From Alphaproteobacteria bacterium (lineage in GTDB: Bacteria > Pseudomonadota > Alphaproteobacteria > Rhizobiales > OSC116): a stretch of DNA of 64,000 nucleotides. Position 1 is the first letter of the stretch; each line of letters opens with the position of its first letter. Shown one piece after another: positions 20,867 through 30,733 of this stretch. The notes beneath the pieces are model-generated. The model made no database searches and was not told the origin of the DNA. It saw only the letters and a program-made list of their open reading frames with translations. A program made the translations under genes and the position numbers. Location: assembly GCA_002400495.2 (NCBI GenBank), contig NVQL02000042.1, positions 1 to 64,000 on the forward strand, written 5' to 3'.

Positions 20867-21388
20867 ATGTTTGATATAGGTTGGACCGAGGTTATGGTGA
20901 TCGTAGCGGTTGCCGTTATCGTTGTGGGCCCAAAAGACATTCCCAAAATGCTTAAAACCGTGGGCAAATACTTGCGCAAGGCAAAAACCATGATGCGCGA
21001 TGTGCGCCGTCAGGTCGAAGAGGTTGCCGACATTTCAGAGCTTAAACAGCTCAAAGCCGATGCCGAAAAGATGACCAAAGATATGACCAAGGATATGGGC
21101 GTTGATAGTTTTGATGATCCAATGAAGGTCAATAAGCCCGATCCATCATTTGCGACACCTGATCCGACATTTGCAGAAGCAAAGCCCGCCGCAGCCAAGC
21201 CCGAGGCCAAAATAGCGGCAAAAACCAAGCCTAAGGCTAAGCCCAAAGCTACCACCAAAAAAACCACCAAGCCTAAAACCGTGGCAAAAAAAGCCCCAGT
21301 CAAAAAGACTGCCGCCAAAAAATCCACAGTTAAAAAAACAACGGCTCCCAAAGCCCCAATTAAAAAAGCGGTTAAAAGCGCATCTTAA
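20867..21388 (+). CDS. tatB: Sec-independent protein translocase subunit TatB
   Basis: Partner of TatC in the receptor complex for twin-arginine signal peptides. The 173-residue protein opens with MFDIGWTEVMVIVAVAVIVVGPKDIPKML-type TatB sequence (membrane helix at about residues 5-22, GPKDIP hinge), then an amphipathic helix. From about residue 104 the tail is extremely rich in Lys, Ala, Pro and Thr (AKPAAAKPEAK, KKTTKPKT and similar), resembling histone H1-like tails. Tails of TatB vary among species, so the translocase assignment is firm; the role of the basic tail is unknown. Confidence 0.94.
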   Translation: MFDIGWTEVMVIVAVAVIVVGPKDIPKMLKTVGKYLRKAKTMMRDVRRQVEEVADISELKQLKADAEKMTKDMTKDMGVDSFDDPMKVNKPDPSFATPDPTFAEAKPAAAKPEAKIAAKTKPKAKPKATTKKTTKPKTVAKKAPVKKTAAKKSTVKKTTAPKAPIKKAVKSAS

Positions 21389-21409
21389 ATAATAGTTACG
21401 ATTAAAAAT

Positions 21410-22249
21410 ATGTCAGCAGAAATAGAGCAAGATACCAATCAAACCGAAATGGATGAGAGCCAAGCTCCTATCATGGATCATCTCTATGAGCTGCGTAACC
21501 GCATGATCAAAGCCATCCTTGTTCTGGTGGTGTTTGCTTGTATTTGCGGCTTTTTCGTCAATGACATTTATAACATTCTTTTGGTGCCATTTGTCAGTGC
21601 TGTGGGCGAAGCCGAAAATGCGCGTCTCATCTACACTGCGCCACAAGAGCTATTTTTCGTATATCTAAAACTAGCTCTATTCGGCGGTATGATATTGGGT
21701 TTCCCATTCATCGCGTTCCAAATTTACGCCTTCATCGCCCCAGGCCTGTATAAAAACGAGCGCGGCGCTTTCATCCCCTATCTCCTTGCAACACCTATTC
21801 TTTTTGTCATGGGTGCGTCTCTAGTCTATTTTTTCGTCATGCCTTTCGCCATGGATTTCTTCATCGGTATGGAGCAAGAAGGCGGCGAGGGCTTGGCCTC
21901 AATTCAACTCGAGCCACGCGCCACAGAATATCTAAGCCTAGTGATGACGCTAATTTTAGGCTTCGGCTTAATGTTCCAATTGCCCGTCATCCTCACGCTT
22001 TTGGCGCGCATCGGCGTGGTTAGCTCTGCATGGCTTAAAGACAAACGCAAATTCGCCATCGTCATCATCTTCGCAGTCGGCGCGATTCTCACTCCGCCCG
22101 ATCCTATTTCGCAGCTCGGCTTGGCTTTCCCAACCCTGCTGCTTTACGAATTGTCGATATTCGCAGTTAAACTCATCGAGCGATCCCGAGCCAAAAAGCG
22201 CGCCGATCAAGATTCTGATGATGATTCAGATGACGATGAAGATGAATAA
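21410..22249 (+). CDS. tatC: Sec-independent protein translocase subunit TatC
   Basis: Polytopic core of the Tat translocase that binds twin-arginine signal peptides. The 279-residue protein begins with an acidic N-terminus and then MDHLYELRNRMIKAI, the conserved first cytosolic segment. Six membrane helices follow, with FVYLKLALFGG and PFIAFQIYAFIAPGLYKNER, both family hallmarks. The C-terminus ends in an acidic run of Asp/Glu/Ser. It completes tatABC and precedes serS, a conserved order. Confidence 0.96.
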   Translation: MSAEIEQDTNQTEMDESQAPIMDHLYELRNRMIKAILVLVVFACICGFFVNDIYNILLVPFVSAVGEAENARLIYTAPQELFFVYLKLALFGGMILGFPFIAFQIYAFIAPGLYKNERGAFIPYLLATPILFVMGASLVYFFVMPFAMDFFIGMEQEGGEGLASIQLEPRATEYLSLVMTLILGFGLMFQLPVILTLLARIGVVSSAWLKDKRKFAIVIIFAVGAILTPPDPISQLGLAFPTLLLYELSIFAVKLIERSRAKKRADQDSDDDSDDDEDE

Positions 22250-22303
22250 TTAGGTTGATAATCAACCCATTTTTCTCTACTTACAACTTAACTAATTTAT
22301 AAA

Positions 22304-22323
22304 GGCGGCGATTCCGCGCTGCC
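22304..22323 (+). other. Hairpin in the serS leader
   Basis: GGCGGCG (22304-22310) can pair with CGCTGCC (22317-22323) through six Watson-Crick pairs and one G-T pair, with a six-base loop. It lies about 20 bases upstream of the serS start, just before its GGGAGG ribosome binding site. No U-run follows, so it is not a terminator; it may affect translation of serS. Confidence 0.3.
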
Positions 22324-22343
22324 GACAATATCGGGAGGCTTTT

Positions 22344-23624
22344 ATGCACGATATCAAATGGATTCGCGAAAACCCAGCAGCGTTCGAGGCTGCAATGTCA
22401 CGTCGCAAATTATCTGGCACTGCCGAAAGAGCTATATTGCTAGATAAAGCCCGCCGCGATCACCTCGCAGGCCTGCAAGAATTACAAACACAGCGCAACG
22501 AAGCTTCAAAAGCCATCGGCAAAGCCAAAGCCTCAGGCGATGAAGCCGCCGCCCAAGCCGCCATTGCCAATGTCGCCAAAATCAAACAAGCCATCCAAGA
22601 TGGCGAAGAAACCGAGCGCAAACTCATCGATGAACTCAACGATTTCCTCCTAGAGCTACCCAACATTATGTTTGATGATGTACCAGACGGCGCCGATGAA
22701 GAAGACAATGTCGAAACCCACCGCGTCGGCACACCGCCAAAATTCGATTTCGAACCCAAACAACATTTCGACATTGGCGAAGCTTTAGGCCAAATGGATT
22801 TCGAAGCCGCCGCTAAAATGTCAGGCTCGCGCTTCGTCGTGCTAAAATCAGACCTAGCCCGCCTTGAACGCGCCCTAGCCAATTTCATGCTAGATCTACA
22901 CACTCAAGATTACGGTCGCGAAGAAGTTGTCGTGCCACTCCTAGTCAATGCCAACGCACTATACGGCACCAACCAATTGCCAAAATTCGAAGCAGATATG
23001 TTCAAAACCACCGATGGTAAATATCTTATCTCAACCTCAGAAGTCTCACTCACCAACCTAGTGCGCGAAACCACAATGCCCGAAGCTGATCTACCAAAAC
23101 GCTTCACCTCATACTCCAACTGCTTCCGCAGCGAGGCAGGCAGTGCAGGGCGCGACACAAGAGGCATGATCCGCCAACACCAATTCAGCAAAGTCGAAAT
23201 GGTCAGCATTGTCCACCCCGACAACAGCGAAGCCGAACAAATGCTCATGCTAGAAGCCGCCGAAGAAGTGCTAAAACGCCTAGGCCTAGCCTACCGCGTG
23301 GTCAAACTCTGCTCAGGCGATACAGGCTTCGGCGCCAAACGCACATTCGACCTCGAAGTCTGGCTACCAGGCCAAAATCAGTACCGCGAAATCTCATCAG
23401 TCTCAACCTGTGGCGATTTCCAAGCTCGCCGCATGAATGCAAGGTTCAAACCAACCGAAGGCAAAGGCGCACACTATGTCCACACCCTCAATGGCTCAGG
23501 CCTAGCCATCGGCCGCACAATCGTCGCGATCCTAGAAAACTACCAAACAAAAGATGGCTCAGTGGTCGTGCCCGAAATATTACAGTCATATATGGGTGGT
23601 AAAACCCTCATTAAAGCCAGTTAA
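22344..23624 (+). CDS. serS: Seryl-tRNA synthetase
   Basis: Class II synthetase that charges tRNA-Ser. The 426-residue protein has the N-terminal antiparallel coiled coil (about residues 30-105) that grips the long variable arm of tRNA-Ser. Motif 2 is [20 protein letters not shown] near residues 259-278, and motif 3 is [19 protein letters not shown] near 383. GGGAGG before the ATG is a strong ribosome binding site. Order tatC-serS-surE is conserved. Confidence 0.98.
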   Translation: MHDIKWIRENPAAFEAAMSRRKLSGTAERAILLDKARRDHLAGLQELQTQRNEASKAIGKAKASGDEAAAQAAIANVAKIKQAIQDGEETERKLIDELNDFLLELPNIMFDDVPDGADEEDNVETHRVGTPPKFDFEPKQHFDIGEALGQMDFEAAAKMSGSRFVVLKSDLARLERALANFMLDLHTQDYGREEVVVPLLVNANALYGTNQLPKFEADMFKTTDGKYLISTSEVSLTNLVRETTMPEADLPKRFTSYSNCFRSEAGSAGRDTRGMIRQHQFSKVEMVSIVHPDNSEAEQMLMLEAAEEVLKRLGLAYRVVKLCSGDTGFGAKRTFDLEVWLPGQNQYREISSVSTCGDFQARRMNARFKPTEGKGAHYVHTLNGSGLAIGRTIVAILENYQTKDGSVVVPEILQSYMGGKTLIKAS

Positions 23625-23639
23625 CTTGATCGCAAAATA

Positions 23640-24410
23640 ATGACAAAAATAAACAAAATCCTAATCGTAAATGACGATGGCATCGATGCCATCGGCCTCA
23701 AATCCATCGTCAAAATCGCCAATGAAATCTGCGATGATGTCTGGATCGCCGCCCCCATGTATGAGCAGAGCGGCGTATCCCGCGCCATCTCCATTCACGA
23801 CCCCATCTATGTCACCAAGCGCGATGAAAAAACCTTCGCCATCAAAGGCACTCCAGCCGATTGCGTCATCATGGCACTCGAAAAATTATTAGATTCCGAT
23901 CCAGATCTCATCCTCTCAGGCGTCAATCGTGGCCATAACGCCGCCGATTTTATGCATCTTTCAGGCACAGTCGCAGGCGCTGGCATGGGCAGCTCCTATG
24001 GCATTCCGTCAATGGCACTCAGCCTCATGGGCAACATCCGCTCCAATCACAAAACCCTCCATTGGCAAATGGTCGAGCAAACCTCACCAGCACTCATTCA
24101 AAAACTTTTCGATATGCAGCTCGACCCAAACAACATCATCAACATCAATTATCCCGATTGTTCGGCAGACGATGTCAAAGGCATTAAAACCTGCAAACAA
24201 GGCAAACGCAGCGACCGTTTCGCCATTGTCGATGAGCGCGAAAACCTCCGTGGTTCCAACTATTATTGGATTAATTTCAAAGGCATGGATGCCAACCCAC
24301 AACCAGATAGCGAGCTAGAAGCACTCAAACAAAACTACATCGCCGTCACCGCCATCAGCCAAGATTTAACAAATTATAAAATGAATGAATTCATAAATAA
24401 AAACTTATAA
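23640..24410 (+). CDS. surE: 5'/3'-nucleotidase SurE
   Basis: Metal-dependent phosphatase for nucleoside monophosphates, linked to stationary-phase survival. The 256-residue protein has the metal-binding NDDGI motif at residues 11-15 (ILIVNDDGIDAIGL), a second conserved site in EQSGVSRAIS near residue 42, and SGVNRGHNAADFMHLSGTVA near 94-113, where the Asn is a metal ligand. It follows serS by 15 bases and precedes pcm, a conserved pairing in proteobacteria. Confidence 0.96.
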   Translation: MTKINKILIVNDDGIDAIGLKSIVKIANEICDDVWIAAPMYEQSGVSRAISIHDPIYVTKRDEKTFAIKGTPADCVIMALEKLLDSDPDLILSGVNRGHNAADFMHLSGTVAGAGMGSSYGIPSMALSLMGNIRSNHKTLHWQMVEQTSPALIQKLFDMQLDPNNIININYPDCSADDVKGIKTCKQGKRSDRFAIVDERENLRGSNYYWINFKGMDANPQPDSELEALKQNYIAVTAISQDLTNYKMNEFINKNL

Positions 24411-24494
24411 TTCGTAGATAACAAATCTTTAATAAATAGTTAAATATTATAGTCTACACTGCGCTAGAAATATTAGTTTAGAGTAGAGGCAAGA

Positions 24495-25208
24495 ATGGCT
24501 CTTGATAAAGCGCAAAGCGCCCCAATTCCCCCAAATAACCACCGCGCGGCTCCGATCAGCGATCAGGATGAAGAGCGCCTAAAAAAGCTCAAGATGATAA
24601 TGGGCTTGCGCAAACACGGCATTTCGACCCCTCAAATCCTCAAAACTATGGAGCTCATCCCGCGCGAAAAATTCCTAGCCCCGTCATTCGCCGCCCGTGC
24701 CTATGAAGATCGCGCTTTGCCAATAGAATGCGGCCAAACCGTTTCTCAGCCCTACATTGTCGCCTATATGTCCGAGCAATTAGAGCTAAATGACCGCCTA
24801 AAAGTGCTAGAAATCGGCACTGGTTCGGGCTATCAAGCATCCATCCTATCCAAGTTATCCCGCCGCGTTTACACCATGGAACGCTATCACACTTTGCACC
24901 GCATGGCCGAGGCTCGCTTTCAAGCCCTATATCTACATAACATCACCGCCATGACAGGCGATGGCCTGCTCGGTTGGCCGCACCAAGCGCCGTTCGATCG
25001 CATTATTGTCACCGCCGCAGCCGAGCGCATTCCGCGCATTCTCATCGAGCAACTAAAAAATGATGGCATTATGATCTTGCCGTTAGGTCCAATAGGCGGC
25101 GACCAACGCCTGCTCAAAGTCAAAAAAACCTCATCAGGCATAAAGTGTAAAGAGTTATGCCCCGTGCGTTTCGCGCACTTGGTTCCAGGCATTGCCAAAC
25201 AAAAATAG
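24495..25208 (+). CDS. pcm: Protein-L-isoaspartate O-methyltransferase
   Basis: SAM-dependent repair enzyme for damaged aspartyl/asparaginyl residues. The 237-residue protein has the family segments PREKFLAPSFAARAYEDRALPI near residue 56, CGQTVSQPYIVAYM near 80, and the SAM-binding VLEIGTGSGYQASIL near residues 103-117. GAGG upstream of the ATG serves as ribosome binding site. It stands between surE and the NlpD-like lipoprotein, as in many alphaproteobacteria. Confidence 0.96.
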   Translation: MALDKAQSAPIPPNNHRAAPISDQDEERLKKLKMIMGLRKHGISTPQILKTMELIPREKFLAPSFAARAYEDRALPIECGQTVSQPYIVAYMSEQLELNDRLKVLEIGTGSGYQASILSKLSRRVYTMERYHTLHRMAEARFQALYLHNITAMTGDGLLGWPHQAPFDRIIVTAAAERIPRILIEQLKNDGIMILPLGPIGGDQRLLKVKKTSSGIKCKELCPVRFAHLVPGIAKQK

Positions 25209-25331
25209 CCAATAATTGTTAATATTTACCAAATTTTAACCATCTTCGCTAAGCACTCCTTCATAATGCTTTGCTATTATTTGATCTAAGTTGGTAATAA
25301 ATTATTGTCTGTCATCTCAGATATTTTTGTA

Positions 25332-26642
25332 ATGAGTATCCATATGTTTAAGTGTTCAAAATTGTTCAGTGCCGTCACCTTAAAAAAATCCATAAGTCTT
25401 TTAGTGCCGACAATCTTTGTCTTTGGTCTTTCGGCCTGTAGTTCAGATGTGGTTAGGTTTGCCAGTTTGGATATGCAAAACAGACAGGTTGCATTTAATA
25501 ACGTACAACAAACCAACTTAGCACCGCTCGTCAATACAGCCTCTAGCAACCAAGTCGCTGGCGTCATGCCAAGGGCAATTGATAGCCAATTCACCGCCAC
25601 CATTCCAAGCAGCAATTTAGTGCAAACTGCGGCCACGTCTAACAATGGCTTCATGGGCAATAACAATCCAGATACCTATCGCATTTCAACGGGCGATACA
25701 TTATATAGCATCGCACGGCGCTTCGGCCTCACAGTCGAAACTTTAAGCCAAGCCAATAATCTCGATCAATATTCGTCACTTAAAATTGGTCAGCAAATTT
25801 TCCTACCGCGCAAAGGCAGCACAAACTTCATCGCCAATTCACCGCGCACATTAGTAAATTCACAACCTGCCGAAATCAGCTCGTTACCGCAAACATCAAT
25901 AGCTCAGCAAAAATTTGCCGCACCAGTTGCCACCAAAGCATTCGCGCCCTTGCTACAAGAACCTGTGCAACAGAAAATTGTACAACCAGCCGTTGTCGTA
26001 TCTTCGGTCGCAGGCGAATATATCGTGCAACCTAAAGACACTCTTTATTCAATTGCCCGTGCCCAAGGCGTGCATGTTAACGTCATCAAAAACCTAAACG
26101 GCCTTACAGGCGCCGAAGGTTTGCGCATAGGCCAAAAAATTCGCGTCAATGGCGCAGCAGTCGCAGTCGCCGCCACTCCCACTGTTGCACCTGCAAAAAT
26201 CAAAACCCCAGTGGCCAAAAAAGCCGTGGTTGCGGCATTGCCCAAGCCCGAAAAGCGTAGCTCGAGCCGTTTCCGCTGGCCAGTAAGTGGTCGGGTTATC
26301 TCCGAATATGGCAAAAAACCCGATGGCCGCCGTAACGATGGTCTAAACGTCGCCGTGCCTCCAGGCACAGTGGTCAAAGCCTCCGAAAATGGCGTGGTCG
26401 CTTATGCAGGCAATGGCCTCAAAAGCTACGGTAATTTAATCTTGGTCAAACATGATGGTGGCTGGGTCACAGCCTATGCACATAATGGTTCAATCTTGGT
26501 CAAAAAAGGCGATAAAGTCCGCCGTGGTCAAGCCATTGCTCGCTCAGGCCAAACTGGCGATGTAACCAAACCACAATTGCATTTCGAAATTCGCCGTGGC
26601 GCACTAGCCGTCAACCCACGCAAATACCTTTCATCTAACTAA
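25332..26642 (+). CDS. NlpD-like lipoprotein with two LysM domains and a degenerate M23 domain
   Basis: Envelope lipoprotein that probably binds peptidoglycan and activates amidases. With the ATG at 25332 the product has 436 residues, a lipobox LSAC with Cys at 36, LysM repeats near residues 115-160 (ISTGDTLYSIARRFGL) and 235-275 (VQPKDTLYSIARAQGV), and a C-terminal M23 fold. The first metal motif expected in active M23 enzymes (HxGxD) reads NDGLNVAV, so two ligands are replaced, as in NlpD/EnvC activators; LHFEIRR remains. Alternative starts are ATG 25344 and TTG 25305. A strong terminator follows. Confidence 0.88.
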   Translation: MSIHMFKCSKLFSAVTLKKSISLLVPTIFVFGLSACSSDVVRFASLDMQNRQVAFNNVQQTNLAPLVNTASSNQVAGVMPRAIDSQFTATIPSSNLVQTAATSNNGFMGNNNPDTYRISTGDTLYSIARRFGLTVETLSQANNLDQYSSLKIGQQIFLPRKGSTNFIANSPRTLVNSQPAEISSLPQTSIAQQKFAAPVATKAFAPLLQEPVQQKIVQPAVVVSSVAGEYIVQPKDTLYSIARAQGVHVNVIKNLNGLTGAEGLRIGQKIRVNGAAVAVAATPTVAPAKIKTPVAKKAVVAALPKPEKRSSSRFRWPVSGRVISEYGKKPDGRRNDGLNVAVPPGTVVKASENGVVAYAGNGLKSYGNLILVKHDGGWVTAYAHNGSILVKKGDKVRRGQAIARSGQTGDVTKPQLHFEIRRGALAVNPRKYLSSN

Positions 26643-26660
26643 AAGTCAGATATCAGAATC

Positions 26661-26691
26661 AAAAAAAGGATAGCTCAGGCTATCCTTTTTT
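26661..26691 (+). terminator. Rho-independent terminator after the NlpD-like gene
   Basis: GGATAGC (26668-26674) and GCTATCC (26679-26685) form a seven-pair stem with a TCAG loop; it is extended by an A-run before and a T-run after. The A-run on the left makes it usable in both directions, which fits the convergent DUF815 gene that ends at 26697. Confidence 0.85.
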
Positions 26692-26696
26692 CATTC

Positions 26697-27560
26697 CTAT
26701 AACTTCACACCCAATTGCCCCGCCAAATTGGTGATAAATTGCCAAGCCACACGTCCCGTGCGCCCCCCGCGTGATGCCGCCCATTCAAGCGCCGCCCGCC
26801 GCAATTTTTCGTCCGTTATGTCAAAGCCAAAATGCGCAGCATAATTACTCACCATGCCCAAATATTCAGTTTGCGATGGATTGTGAAACCCAACCCAAAG
26901 CCCAAATCGGTCAGACAGCGATACTTTCTCGTCAATCGTATCACGCACATTAATCGCATTGGCTTGCTCATTTTCAATCATTTCGCGCGGCAATAAATGG
27001 CGGCGGTTGCTGGTCGCATAAAATATAACATTCTCAGCTTTGCCCTCAAGGCCGCCCTCCAATATTGCCTTAAGCGATTTATAACTGTCATCCCCCGCAT
27101 CAAAACTCAAATCATCACAATATAATATAAATCTCTCATCGCGCTCTGCTAGCTGCCGCATTAATAACGGCAAGCTGCTAATGTCCTCACGGTGTATTTC
27201 AACCAGTTTTAACTCAGCATATTCAGCACCAATCAGCTCATAGACCGCTTTGGTCAGCGAGCTTTTGCCCATACCGCGCGCACCCCACAACAATACATTA
27301 TTGGCAGTCAACCCCTTGGCAAATTGTCGCGTATTGTCGGTCAAAACTTGTTTTTGATAGTCAATATTGCGCAACAGCTCAATGTCGATGGCGTTTATTT
27401 TAGCCAGCGGCCGCAAATATTGCTCATCAGCCTCCCAAACAAACCCATTACCGCTATAATCGGTCACCAATTTAGTCACAGTTTTTTGCTGCTCAGCAAT
27501 TTGTTTTAGCGATTGCGCCACATCAGTTAGTTGGCTTAACAATTCTTCATACACGCTCAT
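26697..27560 (-). CDS. DUF815 family AAA-type ATP-binding protein
   Basis: The 287-residue protein has Walker A GARGMGKSS near residues 94-102, a Walker B-like FILYCDDLSFD near 148-158, and sensor-like YATSNRRHLLPREM near 190. This pattern matches DUF815, an uncharacterised AAA+ family common in alphaproteobacteria near nlpD and yajC. An N-terminal helical segment (residues 5-32) may form a coiled coil. ATG 27560 has TGAGGGA seven bases upstream; a TTG at 27572 is less likely. Function is unknown; ATP-driven remodelling is inferred from the fold. Confidence 0.88.
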   Translation of the reverse strand: MSVYEELLSQLTDVAQSLKQIAEQQKTVTKLVTDYSGNGFVWEADEQYLRPLAKINAIDIELLRNIDYQKQVLTDNTRQFAKGLTANNVLLWGARGMGKSSLTKAVYELIGAEYAELKLVEIHREDISSLPLLMRQLAERDERFILYCDDLSFDAGDDSYKSLKAILEGGLEGKAENVIFYATSNRRHLLPREMIENEQANAINVRDTIDEKVSLSDRFGLWVGFHNPSQTEYLGMVSNYAAHFGFDITDEKLRRAALEWAASRGGRTGRVAWQFITNLAGQLGVKL

Positions 27561-27761
27561 TTTGTCCCTCAATATTCTTTTTTTGCCTAAATTAACTGCA
27601 TCAGGTGGTATTTATCAATCACATTCTTAAAAAACATGCTGATAATCCATTTATTTCAAGCTGCCATGTTGCAAAGTTAAAAATCAAGGTTATATTCCAC
27701 CTAATTAGCAATTGGGGGTAATCATCTTTAATTGTGATCAATAAGTTTAAGGAAATTCGAC

Positions 27762-28052
27762 ATGGATTCAAATATCATCCAATTTATGCCCATCATCTTC
27801 ATCTTCGTGGTGATGTATTTCTTGGTCATCCGCCCGCAACAAAAAAAGGCCAAAAAGCATCGCGAGATGATCGGCAATGTACGTCGCGGCGATACAGTGG
27901 TCACAAGTGGTGGCCTCATTGGTAAAATTGCAAAAGTGAATGATGACGCTGAACTAACTGTCGAAATTGCCGAAGGCGTAAAAGTCCGCATCGTACGCGG
28001 TATGATTTCAGAAGTTCGCGTTAAAGGCGAACCTGTTGCCGAAAAAAAATAA
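27762..28052 (+). CDS. yajC: Preprotein translocase subunit YajC
   Basis: Small accessory protein of the SecDF complex in the inner membrane. The 96-residue protein has one N-terminal helix (about residues 5-22, ending FLVIRPQQKKAKKHREM, the family hallmark) and a small cytosolic domain with GDTVVTSGGLIGKI. AAGGAA upstream serves as ribosome binding site. It precedes secD and secF, the conserved order. Confidence 0.96.
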   Translation: MDSNIIQFMPIIFIFVVMYFLVIRPQQKKAKKHREMIGNVRRGDTVVTSGGLIGKIAKVNDDAELTVEIAEGVKVRIVRGMISEVRVKGEPVAEKK

Positions 28053-28137
28053 TCAATAAGCAGTTTGGCTCAATCAGCCAAGCTGCTTTTCTGTTTTCGT
28101 TTAGGCATTCGCCACTTTAATATCAGAAAGCCTGCAC

Positions 28138-29730
28138 ATGTTGCATTTCTCAGCTTGGAAAACCACCCTCATTGCATTAGTTAGTTTGGCAGGCATCTTA
28201 TTTGCACTACCAAATATCTTAACCGATGAGCAAAGCCAAAATCTCCCCAGCTTTATGCCCAATAATAAATTACATCTGGGTCTAGATCTTAAGGGTGGCT
28301 CGCATTTACTATTGCAAGTCCAAATCGCAGTCATCATCGAAGAGCGTATGGAAGCCACTAAAGATGACGTCCGCACAAGCTTGCGTGAAAAAAAAATCGG
28401 CTATACAGGCCTTAAAGTGGTTGATGAAAATGTCACTCTAAAATTGCGTGATGCCACGCAAATGGAAGATGCCATCATCGCCATTAAAGGCCTTAGCCAG
28501 CCTGTCACCACCAGCTTGCTGCAAGGCAATTCAGTGCGCGATATTGAGGTCACGCAAACTTCAGATACCAACATCAGCGTGGCTTTGTCCGATGAAGAAC
28601 GCGTCTCGCGGGTTAAATCAGCAGTCGCCCAATCGATCGAGATCCTCCGCCGCCGTATTGATGAATTGGGCACAACCGAGCCAACCATTCAACCCCAAGG
28701 TACCGATCGTATCTTGGTGCAAGTGCCAGGTGTCGAGCCAGATGCCCTAAAAGCCATCATTGGCAAAACCGCAAAACTCACCTTCCACGAAGTTGATGGC
28801 CGAACCAATCCAAACGGCGTCATCCCCAGCGATAGCTTCGTATTGCCAGATATCGAAAACAAAGCCATATTATATGTGCTTAAAAAACGCGCCATCTTAA
28901 CTGGCGAAAATCTGGTTGATGCCCAAGCAGGCTTTAGCCAACAAAATAACCAAGCCATTGTTAACTTTAAGTTTGATACCGCAGGCGCTAAAAAATTCGG
29001 CAATTACACCGCCTCGCATGTGGGCGAACCATTTGCCATCGTGTTGGATAATGAAGTCATCTCAGCCCCAACCATTCAAACCGCCATCCGCGGCGGTTCA
29101 GGCCAAATTTCAGGCAACTTTACGGTTGAAGGCGCTAACGAACTGTCCATATTGCTCAGGGCAGGCGCATTACCCGCCCCGCTAGATATTTTAGAAGAAC
29201 GCTCAGTCGGCCCAAGCCTAGGCGCAGATAGTGTCGAAGCGGGCAAAATCGCCTCCATCGTCGGCATTGTCGCCGTTGTGCTATTCATTCTATTCTCATA
29301 CGGCTTGTTCGGCCTATTCGCCAACATCGCCCTGATGATCAATCTACTGCTCATTGTCGGCGTACTGTCTATGCTGCAAGCCACACTCACCCTGCCAGGC
29401 ATTGCAGGCATTGTGCTCACCATCGGCATGGCGGTCGATGCCAACGTGCTTATTTTCGAGCGCATACGCGAGGAAGCCTTGCTAGGCAAATCCCCCATTG
29501 CCGCCATCGAAACAGGCTATAACCGTGCACTGACCACAATTTTAGATGCCAACATCACCACCTTCATCGCGGCCGTCATCCTGTTCTATCTAGGCACAGG
29601 CCCCGTCAAAGGTTTTGCGGTCACATTATCAATCGGCATCATCACCTCGGTGTTTACCGCCTTTGTTGTCACGCGTTTGATGGTTTCAATTTGGATAAGA
29701 CGCAAACGTCCAAAATCAATTCCAATTTAA
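28138..29730 (+). CDS. secD: Protein translocase subunit SecD
   Basis: Proton-motive-force-dependent RND-type component that helps release proteins from SecYEG on the periplasmic side. The 530-residue protein begins with a helix (about 7-23), then GLDLKGGSHLLLQV near residues 43-56, a periplasmic domain with the P1 head, and five C-terminal helices with GMAVDANVLIFERIREE near 430-446. Length and order of motifs fit SecD. Followed after 46 bases by secF. Confidence 0.97.
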   Translation: MLHFSAWKTTLIALVSLAGILFALPNILTDEQSQNLPSFMPNNKLHLGLDLKGGSHLLLQVQIAVIIEERMEATKDDVRTSLREKKIGYTGLKVVDENVTLKLRDATQMEDAIIAIKGLSQPVTTSLLQGNSVRDIEVTQTSDTNISVALSDEERVSRVKSAVAQSIEILRRRIDELGTTEPTIQPQGTDRILVQVPGVEPDALKAIIGKTAKLTFHEVDGRTNPNGVIPSDSFVLPDIENKAILYVLKKRAILTGENLVDAQAGFSQQNNQAIVNFKFDTAGAKKFGNYTASHVGEPFAIVLDNEVISAPTIQTAIRGGSGQISGNFTVEGANELSILLRAGALPAPLDILEERSVGPSLGADSVEAGKIASIVGIVAVVLFILFSYGLFGLFANIALMINLLLIVGVLSMLQATLTLPGIAGIVLTIGMAVDANVLIFERIREEALLGKSPIAAIETGYNRALTTILDANITTFIAAVILFYLGTGPVKGFAVTLSIGIITSVFTAFVVTRLMVSIWIRRKRPKSIPI

Positions 29731-29776
29731 TCTCAATCGCTCAATAATCTTCATTCATTCAGAAAAGGAAAATCAC

Positions 29777-30724
29777 ATGAAAGGGTTCAAATTTGTTCCA
29801 GCAGGAACCAAAATACCTTTTATCGGTTTTCGATATATCTCATTAGCTCTGTCCATCTTTATGCTGGTCGGCTCTGCAGGCCTATTCTTCACCAAAGGTC
29901 TAAATTATGGCATCGATTTCTTAGGTGGCACCACCATCGAAATCCAAACTTTAGATGGCCCCGCCGATCTCACACAATTGCGCGCCACTGTCGGCGCACT
30001 CGGCCTAGGCGACGTGCAACTACAAACCTTCGGCGCCCCCAACGAAGTCTTAATTAAAATCCAAGCCCAAACTGGTGGCGATGGCAACGCCCAATCGTCC
30101 ATCGATGCCGTCAAAGCCGCACTAGAAATCAGCAATGGCGATCAAATCGAATATCGCGCCGTCGAAGTCGTCGGCCCCACAGTCAGCGGCGAACTCGTAC
30201 AAGACAGCATCATAGCCGTTTTCTTAGCCATCGGTGCGGTGCTAATCTACATCTGGATGCGTTTCGAATGGCAATTCTCAATCGCCGCCGTTGTCGCCTT
30301 GGTGCACGATGTCGCCATCACCATCGGCTTTTTCTCATTGCTACAGCTAGATTTCAACATCTCCATCATCGCCGCTCTCCTCACCATCGTCGGCTATTCG
30401 CTCAACGATACCGTGGTGGTGTTCGATCGCGTGCGTGAATATCTACGCAAATATAAAAAGATGGATATGAAAGAGCTACTCGATCTGTCAATCAACAGCA
30501 CCCTGAGCCGCACCATCCTAACCTCAGTCACCACATTATTGGCACTTATGGCCTTGGTATTGTTCGGCGGCGAAGTCATCAAAGGCCTGTCGCTAGCGAT
30601 GATTTGGGGCGTTATCATTGGTACATATTCATCCATCTTCGTTGCATCACCCATCCTATTAGCCTTGGGCGTTAAACGCGACTGGAGCAAAAATAAAACC
30701 ACCAACGAAGCCACCAACCCTTAA
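29777..30724 (+). CDS. secF: Protein translocase subunit SecF
   Basis: Partner of SecD. The 315-residue protein has the first helix at about residues 20-38, NYGIDFLGGTTIEI near 44-57 (family hallmark), a small periplasmic domain and five more helices including GYSLNDTVVVFDRVRE near 213-228. GAAAAGGAAAA precedes the ATG. It sits before the Mth938-like gene, an arrangement kept in alphaproteobacteria. Confidence 0.97.
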   Translation: MKGFKFVPAGTKIPFIGFRYISLALSIFMLVGSAGLFFTKGLNYGIDFLGGTTIEIQTLDGPADLTQLRATVGALGLGDVQLQTFGAPNEVLIKIQAQTGGDGNAQSSIDAVKAALEISNGDQIEYRAVEVVGPTVSGELVQDSIIAVFLAIGAVLIYIWMRFEWQFSIAAVVALVHDVAITIGFFSLLQLDFNISIIAALLTIVGYSLNDTVVVFDRVREYLRKYKKMDMKELLDLSINSTLSRTILTSVTTLLALMALVLFGGEVIKGLSLAMIWGVIIGTYSSIFVASPILLALGVKRDWSKNKTTNEATNP

Positions 30725-30733
30725 AGTCATAAA

